A stretch of DNA of 64,000 bases from Chloroflexi bacterium HGW-Chloroflexi-10 (GTDB taxonomy: Bacteria; Chloroflexota; Anaerolineae; Anaerolineales; Anaerolineaceae): positions 1 through 64,000 of the forward strand of contig PHBZ01000003.1 of NCBI GenBank assembly GCA_002840755.1, read 5' to 3'. Numbering within the stretch: position 1 is the first letter of the stretch; the number at the start of each line of letters is the position of its first letter. Both the position numbers and the translations under genes were made by a program. This document shows positions 8,827 to 17,850 of this stretch, piece by piece. A model generated the notes under the pieces. That model was not told the DNA's origin. It was given only the letters and a program-made list of their open reading frames with translations, and searched no databases.

Positions 8827-10743
8827 ATGGACTTATTTGCTAAGCAAATTATTCAACGGAAAATCTTTTTTGTTGTTCTCATTATTGGTTTACTACATGG
8901 CTTGGTATATGTCTTCCTTATCCCACCCTGGCAGCATTATGATGAGCCGGGGCATTTTGAGTATGTGTGGATGATTGCCAACCATGATACTTTCCCTGAA
9001 AAGGGAGAATATGATAATGAAATTCGACAAGACATTTTAGATTCCCTAAAAATGAATCATTTTTTTTCGTATCAGAATATTGAATATTTAGAAGAAGTTG
9101 TAGATACAATAGACCCGATTTGGATTGGTATTACTCAGGTCGGTGATCCGCCTCTATATTATACAATTGCTTCGATCCCTCTAAGGATATTGAAAAATGC
9201 AAGTCTCGAAACACAACTCTATGTAACGAGATTCCTGTCATTAATCATCTTTCTATTGATAGTTTGGGTTGCATGGCAATTTGCAAAAGAAATTAGTCCG
9301 CCGCAACATCCATTTCGTTATCTTTTACCTTTAACTCTTGTGTTAATTCCCGGTTTTGTAGATCATTTGACTGCATTGAACAATGACGGAATGGCGGTTT
9401 TGATTAATTCTTTGGTGATGCTTTCTGGTATCAGGTTGTTAAAATATGGAAAAAATTGGAGCAGAATTTTGCTTCTGGTTCTTTTTTCGATACTTGCCTT
9501 CTATACCAAATCTTCAATTTGGTTGTCAATTATTATTGCCCTGATTGCAATCTTTCTCTCATTTTTCGATTACAAACGACAATGGATTGGAATAACAGTT
9601 ATTGTTTTATTCTTTATAGCCAATTTGTTTATTTTATTTGAAATGGGTGATGTGGCATTTTGGTTTCGTAATACGCGTCAAACAGAAAACACAAAAGTTA
9701 ATACTACATATGGTTCAGCCATTCAAATTGATGTTAATCAGCGAAATTTCCAAACAAATTCTTTATATCAGACCATACCGTTAAAAGAAAATGATAGTTT
9801 AAAAAACAAAGTGGTTACCTTGGGGGCATGGATATGGGGAACGCCGGATAAGGAAGCTTCCCTTCCATTTTTAATGATATTAACTAATGATAATGAGAGA
9901 ATTTTCCTTGATTCAAAGAAGATTGAATTGACGCTAGAACCAGTGTTTTATGCAACTCATTTTCAATTACCGGATGATTTTCAACGATTATTTGTAGTTT
10001 TACAGCCTTTTGTTGCTTCTGAAGACCAGGGTACAGTTTATTACCAAAATCCAGTGATGGCTGATGGGGAGTTTCCAATCAGTAGTATTCCTGCACTTGA
10101 CTCAGATTCTCTTCAAGGAACATGGTATGGTACTTCTTTTGAAAATATGGTGCGAAATAGCAGTTTAAAAAAGGAGTGGCCTAAGTTTCGTCCGGAGATC
10201 GTTAATATTTTTGCGATAATTGATCCCCGCATTAGTGAGGCGGCCAATTGGTTGATTTATTCATTGGATATTGAAGGAACCGGATGGTATATTCAATCGA
10301 CTTTGGAGAGATTATTTAGAACCTTCTGGGGGCAATTTGGTTGGGGTAATGTAAATTTGATCGGTCACAAGCCTTATCGTATTCTTCTTGTTTTTTCTTT
10401 TTTGAGTTTGTTTCTTTTTATGATTTTTACAAAAAAGAATCTGAAAAAAGAAAGAATACTAATGTCGTTTTGGTTATTATTATTTGTGTTTGCTTCTCTC
10501 TTTTTTGCCTGGTTTACAGGAATCTCGATGAGAGCGTATTTCGGTAAATCTTATGCCCCAGTTGCCAGATTCATATACCCTTCCATTTTTGTTATAATTA
10601 GTTTTTTGGTTTTTGGATGGAGTTCTTGGATTGCTTCTTTGGCAACAAATAAAAAGAAAATTCTTCTAATTATTTATATACTTTTTTTTATGTTTATTGA
10701 TATTATGGCGATCTATACAAATCTGTTATATTATAACCTTTGA
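8827..10743 (+). CDS. Polytopic GT-C-like membrane protein (DUF2142-like)
   Basis: A 638-residue membrane protein with about 10-12 predicted helices. The first extracytoplasmic loop carries PPWQHYDEPGHFEYVW with an acidic DEP motif, and a second loop carries ALNNDGMAV. Both match DUF2142-type proteins, a GT-C-like group thought to use polyprenyl-phosphate sugars outside the membrane. Unusually, a soluble region of about 160 residues (roughly 285-450) rich in beta-strand pattern is inserted between helices; it may bind carbohydrate. A secreted glycosidase-like lipoprotein follows after 21 bases, so both probably act outside the cell. The enzymatic role is inference. Confidence 0.65.
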   Translation: MDLFAKQIIQRKIFFVVLIIGLLHGLVYVFLIPPWQHYDEPGHFEYVWMIANHDTFPEKGEYDNEIRQDILDSLKMNHFFSYQNIEYLEEVVDTIDPIWIGITQVGDPPLYYTIASIPLRILKNASLETQLYVTRFLSLIIFLLIVWVAWQFAKEISPPQHPFRYLLPLTLVLIPGFVDHLTALNNDGMAVLINSLVMLSGIRLLKYGKNWSRILLLVLFSILAFYTKSSIWLSIIIALIAIFLSFFDYKRQWIGITVIVLFFIANLFILFEMGDVAFWFRNTRQTENTKVNTTYGSAIQIDVNQRNFQTNSLYQTIPLKENDSLKNKVVTLGAWIWGTPDKEASLPFLMILTNDNERIFLDSKKIELTLEPVFYATHFQLPDDFQRLFVVLQPFVASEDQGTVYYQNPVMADGEFPISSIPALDSDSLQGTWYGTSFENMVRNSSLKKEWPKFRPEIVNIFAIIDPRISEAANWLIYSLDIEGTGWYIQSTLERLFRTFWGQFGWGNVNLIGHKPYRILLVFSFLSLFLFMIFTKKNLKKERILMSFWLLLFVFASLFFAWFTGISMRAYFGKSYAPVARFIYPSIFVIISFLVFGWSSWIASLATNKKKILLIIYILFFMFIDIMAIYTNLLYYNL

Positions 10744-10764
10744 ACTATCGATAGGAGTTGATTA

Positions 10765-12195
10765 ATGTTTACTATGATTAAAAACAAACCCCTTATATTG
10801 TTGTTATGCTTGGTGATTATATTTGTAGGTTGTATGTCGGTTTCGCCAAACACCCTTGGAAAATCAGTGACGGCTAATTCCACAAGTACGGGTGTTTATT
10901 TACCTTTATTAATGAAAGAATATCCTGCTGGAAATATTTTTGGTGCACAATTGGCAGTAATTGATGATGCTCATGGATTGAGTATGATGAAAGAGGCGAA
11001 TAGTGGCTGGACCCGATTGGACTATTCTTGGGCATCAGTTGAACCAACGGAAGGTTCGCGAAATTGGGGAAATGTCAGTAGTTTAGATCAACAAATAGCG
11101 AATGGCGATGCGAAGGGAGTAAAAACCATCTTAATTATAGGTCTTACACCCGATTGGGCAGTATTCCCCAATATATCTTGCAATGGAAAAATAAAACAAG
11201 AAAAATTTCAAGCCTTTGCTAATTTTATGTATGATTTAGTTTCAAGATATAGTAAGCCACCTTTTAATGTCACACACTATGAAATGTGGAATGAACCAGA
11301 TGTAGTGGGCGGATTGGGTTGTTGGGGTGATTCATCTGATAATTTATATTATGGTGGTTCATATTATGGAGAGATGTTAAAAACTGTATATGGCTCAATG
11401 AAACGTGCTGACCCGAATGCCCAGGTTTTGGTAGGTGGATTGTTGTTGGATTGTGATCCTGCATTGGAGCTGAAAAATGATGATAATAGTCCAAAAAGTT
11501 GTCTTTCGGCTAATTTCTTGAAAGGAATTTTAGAGGCTGGGGCAAGCAACTCTTTTGATGGTATTGCATTTCATGCTTATGATTATTATGCTGGCATTTT
11601 AGGACAATATTCAAACCCGAATTTTGCAGGAAGTTGGAATACAACCGGACCTGTAACCAGTCAAAAAGCTAAATATCTGCGGAATGTCTTAAGCCAATAT
11701 AATGCCAGCCAGAAATACTTACTGAATACTGAATCTGGGATCTTTTGTTTCGGGGATAGCTGTAATGATCCAGCTTATGGTTTCCAAGTTACAAAAGCAT
11801 ATTATATAGCTCAGGAAATGACGGTTGCTTTGGCAGATGAATATGTTTCAAATATTTGGTATTCCGTCTATGGTGTTAGAGAAAGTGGGTTGTTAAATAA
11901 CAGCAATCAACCTTACCAGGCATATTATGCATTTGGTGTTACCAGCAAATCTTTGCAAGGATATAAATTCTCCCAGAAGCTTTCTTTAGGTACCGGGATG
12001 CTGGCTTATGAATTTGTAAATTCATCTGGGTCTAAGCAATGGGTGTTATGGGCCAATGATGGAAATTTGCATCCTATTTCCTTACCGGGTATGCCGAAAT
12101 CAATTCAAAGAATTTCTGATACTGGTCAAGCTGAAAATATCAGTCCCTCAACTACTGTGAATGTTCATTTTGCGCCAGTATTTATAAAATATTAA
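10765..12195 (+). CDS. Secreted lipoprotein with (beta/alpha)8 glycoside hydrolase fold (clan GH-A)
   Basis: A 476-residue protein with a lipoprotein signal ending in IFVGC (Cys23), so it is probably tethered outside the membrane. The barrel has the clan GH-A pattern: acid/base Glu177 in WNEP at the end of strand 4 and probable nucleophile Glu323 in NTESG at the end of strand 7. WTRLDYSWASVEP near residue 82 is the typical early-barrel strand of GH39/GH5-like proteins. A C-terminal beta region covers about 400-476. AGGAG lies 7 bases before the ATG. A glycosidase in an exopolysaccharide locus may trim or release the polymer, as PslG does in Pseudomonas; substrate unknown. Confidence 0.75.
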   Translation: MFTMIKNKPLILLLCLVIIFVGCMSVSPNTLGKSVTANSTSTGVYLPLLMKEYPAGNIFGAQLAVIDDAHGLSMMKEANSGWTRLDYSWASVEPTEGSRNWGNVSSLDQQIANGDAKGVKTILIIGLTPDWAVFPNISCNGKIKQEKFQAFANFMYDLVSRYSKPPFNVTHYEMWNEPDVVGGLGCWGDSSDNLYYGGSYYGEMLKTVYGSMKRADPNAQVLVGGLLLDCDPALELKNDDNSPKSCLSANFLKGILEAGASNSFDGIAFHAYDYYAGILGQYSNPNFAGSWNTTGPVTSQKAKYLRNVLSQYNASQKYLLNTESGIFCFGDSCNDPAYGFQVTKAYYIAQEMTVALADEYVSNIWYSVYGVRESGLLNNSNQPYQAYYAFGVTSKSLQGYKFSQKLSLGTGMLAYEFVNSSGSKQWVLWANDGNLHPISLPGMPKSIQRISDTGQAENISPSTTVNVHFAPVFIKY

Positions 12196-12220
12196 TCGTT
12201 TAAATATGAATATCCAAAAG

Positions 12221-12253
12221 GCCGCCGTTAACCTTGGATAACGGCGGCTTTTT
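12221..12253 (+). terminator. Rho-independent terminator
   Basis: Perfect 10-base stem GCCGCCGTTA / TAACGGCGGC with an 8-base loop, followed by TTTTT. It ends the GT-C/glycosidase transcript and separates it from the sulfate-activation genes. Confidence 0.92.
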
Positions 12254-12268
12254 GGTTTGGAAACACGC

Positions 12269-12274
12269 TATAAT
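12269..12274 (+). promoter_or_regulatory. Possible -10 element of the sulfate-activation genes
   Basis: A perfect TATAAT lies between the terminator and the PAP phosphatase start. No good -35 is seen at 16-18 bases, so this is tentative. It would give a leader of about 55 bases to the GTG start. Confidence 0.35.
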
Positions 12275-12334
12275 CTGATTTGGATTTATTTTTTTCAAGT
12301 CTTTTTCTATAATCTTACTATAAAGGATCATCGC

Positions 12335-13324
12335 GTGTTGTCATCTGACCATCAATATAAAAAAGAATTAGAATTCTCTTTGAGAATCGTTGCAGCGTGT
12401 GCCAGGATTACCCGTTCTGTGCAGGAAACGCATATTGTAAACCAGGAGAAAGCTGATCGTTCTCCGGTTACAATTGCCGATTATGCGGTGCAGGCGTATG
12501 TGGCTCAGGCTTTGAAAGCGGAATTTCCTCAGGACGTTCTGATTGGTGAAGAAAGCAGCGGTGGCTTGCAGGAGAGTGAAGTAATCTTGCAAGGTGTTAC
12601 CCAACAGGTGCAGGCTTTGCTGCCGCAAGCTACCCCAGGCGAAGTTTGCGCTTGGATCGACCATGGCAAAGGTGAACCTAGCCTCCGTTTTTGGGTTTTA
12701 GATCCGGTAGACGGCACCAAAGGCTTTCTGCGACGAATGCAGTATGCCACTGCTTTAGCCCTGGTGGAAGATGGAGAAGTGGTTTTAGGTGTTCTGGGTT
12801 GCCCTGAATTGGATTTTGGCGGACTGCATGGTGGAATGGCGTATGCCGCTTTGGGTCAGGGTGCCTGGTGGCAAGCTCTGGATGGCAACCAAACTCCGCA
12901 GGCATTGCATGTTTCAGCACAGGAGGATCTTCCCAAAATCCGCATTTTGCGCTCGTTTGAGGACAGTCATACTAATAGCAGTCAAATTGATGCACTCGCC
13001 GCAGACCTGGGGATTACCGCTGAACCGGTGCGTATGGATAGCCAGGTTAAGTATGTTTTGTTGGCTGGTGGTCAGGCTGAATTGCTGCTGCGTCTGCTTT
13101 CTTCCGATAACCCGGATTATCGTGAAAGTATCTGGGATCAGGCTCCGGCTTATCGTGTTCTCCTTGAGGCCGGTGGTAGTATGACGGACATGTACGGCCG
13201 CGAGCTGGATTTTACAGCCGGGAAAAAACTATCCCGCAATCAGGGTGTCATCGCCAGCAATGGGTTAATCCATACCACTGCCTTGAACTTCTTTGCGCAA
13301 AATCAGAAAAATCCGAACGGGTAG
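12335..13324 (+). CDS. 3'(2'),5'-bisphosphate nucleotidase (PAP phosphatase, Hal2/SAL1-like)
   Basis: Inositol-monophosphatase-fold enzyme that hydrolyses PAP, the inhibitory by-product of sulfotransferases, to AMP. Metal-binding motifs are GEES (residues 71-74) and DPVDGTKGFLR (123-133), plus WDQAP near the C-terminus. The DGTKGFLR form and SPVTIADYAVQ are characteristic of the Hal2/BPNT/SAL1 branch rather than of inositol phosphatases. I chose the GTG start because AGGA lies 7 bases upstream; an ATG 26 codons earlier would precede the likely promoter and adds non-conserved sequence. It is the first gene of a set with a TauE-type permease, CysC, CysD and CysN, which fixes its role as PAP removal. 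Confidence 0.88.
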   Translation: MLSSDHQYKKELEFSLRIVAACARITRSVQETHIVNQEKADRSPVTIADYAVQAYVAQALKAEFPQDVLIGEESSGGLQESEVILQGVTQQVQALLPQATPGEVCAWIDHGKGEPSLRFWVLDPVDGTKGFLRRMQYATALALVEDGEVVLGVLGCPELDFGGLHGGMAYAALGQGAWWQALDGNQTPQALHVSAQEDLPKIRILRSFEDSHTNSSQIDALAADLGITAEPVRMDSQVKYVLLAGGQAELLLRLLSSDNPDYRESIWDQAPAYRVLLEAGGSMTDMYGRELDFTAGKKLSRNQGVIASNGLIHTTALNFFAQNQKNPNG

Positions 13325-13328
13325 GGCA

Positions 13329-14078
13329 ATGGAAACGAATTTTTGGGTTTTGGTTCTGGTTGGTTTTTTTGCGCAACTGATTGATGGCAGCCTGGGAATG
13401 GCTTACGGAGTCAGTTCTAATAGCTTCTTGTTGGGTGTTGGTGTGCCGCCGGCGGCTGCTAGTGCCAGCGTTCATACAGCCGAAGTATTTACCACAGCCA
13501 TTTCAGGTATTTCACATTGGCGCTTGGGTAATATCGACAAGCGCATGGTTTGGGGTCTTTTGATCCCGGGGGTGATAGGTGGGGCGCTGGGAGCATATAT
13601 CCTCACCAATCTTGATGGCAATGTCGTCAAGCCTTATATCGCCATCTACCTGCTCATTATGGGCATACGCATTCTTTTTAAGGCTTTCAATTTACCGCAG
13701 TTCCATGAAAAAGAAGCCAAACCGGCTTTGCTGATTCCTCTTGGCCTGGCTGGTGGAACCTTTGATGCCATTGGCGGCGGCGGTTGGGGTCCGATTGTTA
13801 CCTCCACCCTGATCTCTGCCGGGCATACCCCGCGCAAAACCATTGGATCGGTAAATTTCTCTGAATTCTTTGTTACCTTAACTACAGCTGTCACTTTTCT
13901 GATCACCATCGGTATCACCCATTGGAAGGTGGTTTTAGGATTGATACTGGGTGGTATACTTGCAGCACCTTTAGGTGCATTGTTGACCAAAAAAGTATCC
14001 CCTAAAGTGATTATGATGATCGTTGGGTTTCTGATTATTCTCTTACAAATTCGCACGCTTTATCAGATCTGGTTCTAA
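13329..14078 (+). CDS. TauE/SafE-family membrane permease
   Basis: Membrane protein of 250 residues with about eight helices in two related halves. The halves have the family's repeated glycine-rich segments QLIDGSLGMAYG and GTFDAIGGGGWGP. The ATG four bases after the preceding stop fits the conserved N-terminus; an upstream in-frame start would overlap the phosphatase gene. Family members move sulfite, sulfate or small organosulfonates, mostly by unproven mechanisms. Sitting between PAP phosphatase and APS kinase, it most likely imports sulfate or exports sulfite for the PAPS pathway (inference from context). Confidence 0.85.
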   Translation: METNFWVLVLVGFFAQLIDGSLGMAYGVSSNSFLLGVGVPPAAASASVHTAEVFTTAISGISHWRLGNIDKRMVWGLLIPGVIGGALGAYILTNLDGNVVKPYIAIYLLIMGIRILFKAFNLPQFHEKEAKPALLIPLGLAGGTFDAIGGGGWGPIVTSTLISAGHTPRKTIGSVNFSEFFVTLTTAVTFLITIGITHWKVVLGLILGGILAAPLGALLTKKVSPKVIMMIVGFLIILLQIRTLYQIWF

Positions 14079-14203
14079 TGTCTGAGAAATTATATGTACA
14101 TCCGGCGTCTCGAGAGTGCTTAATAAAAATTTCTATATTCATTCATACCACAAGGATATAATATGGAATGTTCATCTATACCACAAAAGCTTGCATGGTA
14201 AAA

Positions 14204-14821
14204 ATGTCTAATATAGTCCCTCACGAACATAAACTCACCCGTGCAGACCGTACGGCGATCAAAAATCACCACCCGGTGGTAATCTGGTTTACAGGGCTTT
14301 CTGGCAGCGGCAAGAGCACCATCGCCAATGCCCTTGAAGAGCGTCTCAATCGCGTTCATCATACCCACACCTACCTGCTCGATGGCGACAACATCCGCAC
14401 CGGGCTTAATGCCGGTTTGGGATTCGCCGAAGAAGACCGCCAGGAAAATATCCGTCGTATTGGCGAAGTGACCAAACTATTCTACGATGCTGGTCTCATC
14501 GTCATCACTGCTTTTATCAGTCCATTTCGACGCGACCGCCAGCGGGTAGAGGAACTGCTTCCAGCAGGTGCATTCATGGAAATACTTATAGATTGCCCGC
14601 TGGAAATTTGTGAACAACGCGACCCAAAGGGACTGTATCTCAAAGCGCGTGCCGGGCAAATAGGCGAATTCACTGGCATCACCTCACCCTATGAAGCTCC
14701 GCTTGCCCCGGCAATCACATTGGCAAGCCATGAATATACCGTTGAACAATGTGTCGATCAACTTATCAACTATATGCTGCAGAAGGGTATCATTCCTCCA
14801 CTTCCTGATACACAAATTTGA
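14204..14821 (+). CDS. cysC: Adenylyl-sulfate (APS) kinase
   Basis: Phosphorylates APS with ATP to give PAPS. The 205-residue protein has an intact P-loop GLSGSGKS (31-38), the APS-binding LDGDNIRTGLN (59-69), RRIGEVTKLFYDAGLIV, and the lid segment ISPFRRDR. All hallmark residues of an active kinase are present. The start MSNIVPHEHK follows the family's length; a further 12 codons upstream are in frame. This matters because CysN two genes downstream carries a second kinase-like domain whose P-loop is destroyed, so this stand-alone CysC is probably the only active APS kinase here. It is 168 bases before cysD. Confidence 0.93.
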   Translation: MSNIVPHEHKLTRADRTAIKNHHPVVIWFTGLSGSGKSTIANALEERLNRVHHTHTYLLDGDNIRTGLNAGLGFAEEDRQENIRRIGEVTKLFYDAGLIVITAFISPFRRDRQRVEELLPAGAFMEILIDCPLEICEQRDPKGLYLKARAGQIGEFTGITSPYEAPLAPAITLASHEYTVEQCVDQLINYMLQKGIIPPLPDTQI

Positions 14822-15004
14822 TTCGGACCAATGGAAAAATTAGAATGAACAACATAACTACACGAGAGGAGATTTTGGGCAAGGCAGAATATCAGGCTCC
14901 TTATTACTCATCAATTATTAATTATTTTTAATTACTACAGCGAATACCTGATAAATGATCCCTAATAACTGTTCCCCTATTTCTGCCGCATGCCAGCTTT
15001 CATT

Positions 15005-15886
15005 ATGGGTTACTTAGACGAACTCGAATCAAAAAGCGTTTATATTTTACGAGAAGCATATGCTAATTTTAAATCCCTAGGTATGCTTTGGTCGATGGGT
15101 AAAGATAGTACAGTGTTACTCTGGTTGGCGCGTAAAGCTTTCTTTGGCCATGTGCCCTTCCCATTAGTGCATATCGATACTCACTTCAAGATACCTGAAA
15201 TGATTACCTACCGAGATCGTTTGGTGCGGGAAATGAAGCTTACTATGGTGGTGGGTTCCAATCTTGAGGCTCTTGCCAGTAAAAACACCTTTCCGGATGG
15301 CGCTGTAGACAGATTGACTTGCTGTGGTCTGCTTAAGACTGAAGCACTTACCCAAACCTTGAATGGGAAAGGCCGTCGTTTTCGCTATAATCATGACACT
15401 CACCAATATGATGAGGAATTTAACCCCGAACCATTTACAGGGGTCATTGTTGGTGCCCGTGCAGATGAGGAAGGTTCACGTTCCAAGGAGCGGTACTTCT
15501 CGGCGCGTGATAAGCAGAACGAGTGGAATATTGCGGACCAGCCACCGGAGTTCTGGAACCAATACAAAACCGATTTTGCCCCCGGCACCAATGTACGCAT
15601 CCACCCACTGTTGGATTGGACTGAGTTGAATATCTGGGAATATATTAAAAAGGAAAATATTCCTACTGTTTCGCTTTATTACAATCAGGGCAACGGTAAG
15701 CGTTACCGCTCCCTCGGTTGTTTTCCCTGTACCGCCGCGGTCGAATCAGAAGCTCGCAATGTGGATGAGATCATCGCCGAATTGAGAGTTGGCAAATTTG
15801 CTAATATCGCCGAGCGTTCTGGCCGTGCCCAGGACAAGGAAGACGGCGGCGGGTTGGAATCGCTGCGCCGGGAAGGGTACATGTAA
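15005..15886 (+). CDS. cysD: Sulfate adenylyltransferase subunit 2
   Basis: Catalytic subunit of heterodimeric ATP sulfurylase, which makes APS from sulfate and ATP. PP-loop SMGKDS (30-35), [13 protein letters not shown] (matching the family's HVDTxWKFxEMI), and EEGSRSKER are present. The last has the EExSR(A/S)KER form typical of CysD. Near the C-terminus, [12 protein letters not shown] matches LGCxPCTGAVES. I chose [11 protein letters not shown] as the start by comparison with the family; MPAFI five codons earlier also fits, and neither has a clear ribosome site. It is three bases from cysN, as expected for a complex. The 168-base gap upstream contains only a 28-codon chance frame. Confidence 0.95.
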   Translation: MGYLDELESKSVYILREAYANFKSLGMLWSMGKDSTVLLWLARKAFFGHVPFPLVHIDTHFKIPEMITYRDRLVREMKLTMVVGSNLEALASKNTFPDGAVDRLTCCGLLKTEALTQTLNGKGRRFRYNHDTHQYDEEFNPEPFTGVIVGARADEEGSRSKERYFSARDKQNEWNIADQPPEFWNQYKTDFAPGTNVRIHPLLDWTELNIWEYIKKENIPTVSLYYNQGNGKRYRSLGCFPCTAAVESEARNVDEIIAELRVGKFANIAERSGRAQDKEDGGGLESLRREGYM

Positions 15887-15889
15887 ATT

Positions 15890-17704
15890 ATGGAAAACCT
15901 CGTCGATTTCACAAAAGATCAGATGAATGTCGTTTTCGTTGGACATGTGGACCATGGTAAAAGTACGGTTATCGGGCGTCTGCTGGCAGACACAAACTCT
16001 CTGCCTAAGGGCAAGCTGGAAGCTATTCGCGAGCGCTGTTTTAAGAACGGTAAACCCTTTGAATATGCCTTTCTAATTGATGCTCTCAAAGATGAGCAGG
16101 CTCAATCCATAACCATCGATTCAGCCCGTGTCTTTTTTCAGTCTCCCAGTCGCTCCTATATCATCATCGATGCTCCCGGACATATTGAGTTTATCAAGAA
16201 CATGGTTACCGGCGCCTCACATGCTGAGGCGGCCATTCTGGTGATTGACGCCGAAGAAGGAGTACAGGAAAACTCGCGTCGGCATGGTTACTTGCTTTGG
16301 ATGCTTGGCATAAAGAAGATTGTCGTTTTAGTTAATAAGATGGATATCGTCGGTTACGACCAGGCTACCTTCGACCGTATCCAAACCGAATACAGCGCCT
16401 ACTTGGATGGTATTGGCGTGAAACCACTGTTTTTTATCCCGGCTTCCGGTCGGGAAGGGGATAGTATCGTCGATTGTGGAACCTCCATGCCCTGGTACAA
16501 CGGTCCTACCTTACTTGAAGCATTGGATTCTTTTGAGAAAACCCAACCCCTGGCCAATCTGCCGCTGCGTTTGCCGGTTCAGGATGTATATAAATTTTCA
16601 ACCTTTGGAGATAGTCGCCGCATTGTTGCCGGTTCTATAGCCAGTGGTAGCCTGCATGTTGGTGATGAAGTCGTTATTTATCCATCAGGTAAACGAACCA
16701 CTGTCAAAAGCCTGGAAGGCTTCAATACTGATGTGCAAACAGCCGTAACAGGTGGACAGGCGGCAGGTTTTACCATGAGCGAGCAGGTTTATTTGCGCCG
16801 GGGTCAGGTAGTTGGCCGTGCCGATGAAGCTCCACCGGCGGTCAGTACACGCATGCGAGCCAGCTTATTCTGGCTGGGTAAACAACCATTATCTCCACAA
16901 AAGACCTATTACCTAAAATTAGGCACCGCCAGGGAACGTGTTCAAGTAGAAACCATTCATCGTGTCATTGATGCTTCGGATTATGCAAGCCAAAACAATT
17001 GGAGCGAAATCCATCATCATGATGTCGCTGAAGTTACCTTTAAATTGGCCCATCCGTTAGCTTTCGATACATCCGATAAATTGCCGGATACAAGTCGTTT
17101 TGTTCTTGTGGATGAATACGAGATTCGTGGCGGCGGCATTGTCCTTGAGGCCTTGCCGGATGAAGAAGCTCAGATTCGTGAAGATGTTTTCCTTCGCAAT
17201 GAAAAATGGGTGCGCAGTAGCATTTCCATGGAACAACGTGCTGAAATGTATAACCAGAAATCGGCGCTGGTGGTTATCACTGGATCTAAAGGTGTAGGAC
17301 GTAAGCGGCTGGCTGGTATGCTCGAACGCCAACTCTTTGAGAGCGGCAAATTAGCCTATTATCTGGGGATTGGCTCCGTGCTATATGGTGTTAATGCCGA
17401 TCTTAAAAGCCACGAAGCACCGGGAGGTTGGCGTGAACACGTCCGCCGTTTTGGGGAAGTTGCCAATCTTTTTCTCGATGCTGGTATGATTCTGATTGTT
17501 ACCGCTGTTGACCTGACACAGGCCGACCTCAATGTGTTCAAGACCGTCATTGACGAAGACAAAATAGCCACCATCTGGCTGGGTGACGATTGCTGTACTG
17601 ATCTGATCTACGATATCCGCCTGGAAAACGGTGATCAGATAGAACAGGCTGCTGTCAAAGTCAAGCGTCTCCTCCAGCAGCAGGGAATTATCTTTCAGGT
17701 ATAG
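15890..17704 (+). CDS. cysN: Sulfate adenylyltransferase subunit 1 fused to a degenerate APS-kinase-like domain
   Basis: GTPase subunit that drives APS synthesis by CysD. G1 is GHVDHGKS (18-25), G3 is DAPGH (94-98), G4 is NKMD (149-152), followed by two beta-barrel domains to about residue 440. The remaining 155 residues align with APS kinase: EQRAEMYNQ, then [13 protein letters not shown], then [20 protein letters not shown]. However the P-loop GLSGSGKS has become GSKGVGRK (465-472): the invariant Lys is Arg and the following Ser/Thr is Lys. The LDGDN motif has become LGIGS. ATP and APS binding as in CysC is therefore unlikely. The domain may be allosteric or structural, as the inactive kinase-like domain of fungal ATP sulfurylase is. 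Confidence 0.92.
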   Translation: MENLVDFTKDQMNVVFVGHVDHGKSTVIGRLLADTNSLPKGKLEAIRERCFKNGKPFEYAFLIDALKDEQAQSITIDSARVFFQSPSRSYIIIDAPGHIEFIKNMVTGASHAEAAILVIDAEEGVQENSRRHGYLLWMLGIKKIVVLVNKMDIVGYDQATFDRIQTEYSAYLDGIGVKPLFFIPASGREGDSIVDCGTSMPWYNGPTLLEALDSFEKTQPLANLPLRLPVQDVYKFSTFGDSRRIVAGSIASGSLHVGDEVVIYPSGKRTTVKSLEGFNTDVQTAVTGGQAAGFTMSEQVYLRRGQVVGRADEAPPAVSTRMRASLFWLGKQPLSPQKTYYLKLGTARERVQVETIHRVIDASDYASQNNWSEIHHHDVAEVTFKLAHPLAFDTSDKLPDTSRFVLVDEYEIRGGGIVLEALPDEEAQIREDVFLRNEKWVRSSISMEQRAEMYNQKSALVVITGSKGVGRKRLAGMLERQLFESGKLAYYLGIGSVLYGVNADLKSHEAPGGWREHVRRFGEVANLFLDAGMILIVTAVDLTQADLNVFKTVIDEDKIATIWLGDDCCTDLIYDIRLENGDQIEQAAVKVKRLLQQQGIIFQV

Positions 17705-17850
17705 AGATGAATGGATTAACCGATCATACTCAGTTGATCGGGTTTGACAGACAGAAATAAATCACCACGAAACGGTACCATCAATTTGGTGGCAAAATTC
17801 TTTTTTACAGTAAAATAAAAACGTAACAAAAAAATAAATGGGAGAGAGAA

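Noticed and set aside
12257..12334. ATG-initiated extension of the PAP phosphatase upstream of the GTG
   Set aside because: Adds 26 hydrophobic, non-family residues and begins three bases after the terminator; the GTG has a good ribosome site.
13646..14056. 136-residue minus-strand frame opposite the TauE gene
   Set aside because: Proline- and lysine-rich mirror of a membrane-protein gene; no independent evidence.
14845..14931. 28-codon frame (MNNITTREEIL...) between cysC and cysD
   Set aside because: No ribosome site, AT-rich ending and no recognizable family; probably chance in a 168-base gap.
17720..17742. Stem CCGATCA / TGATCGG after cysN as terminator
   Set aside because: Seven base pairs only and followed by GTTTGAC without a T-run.
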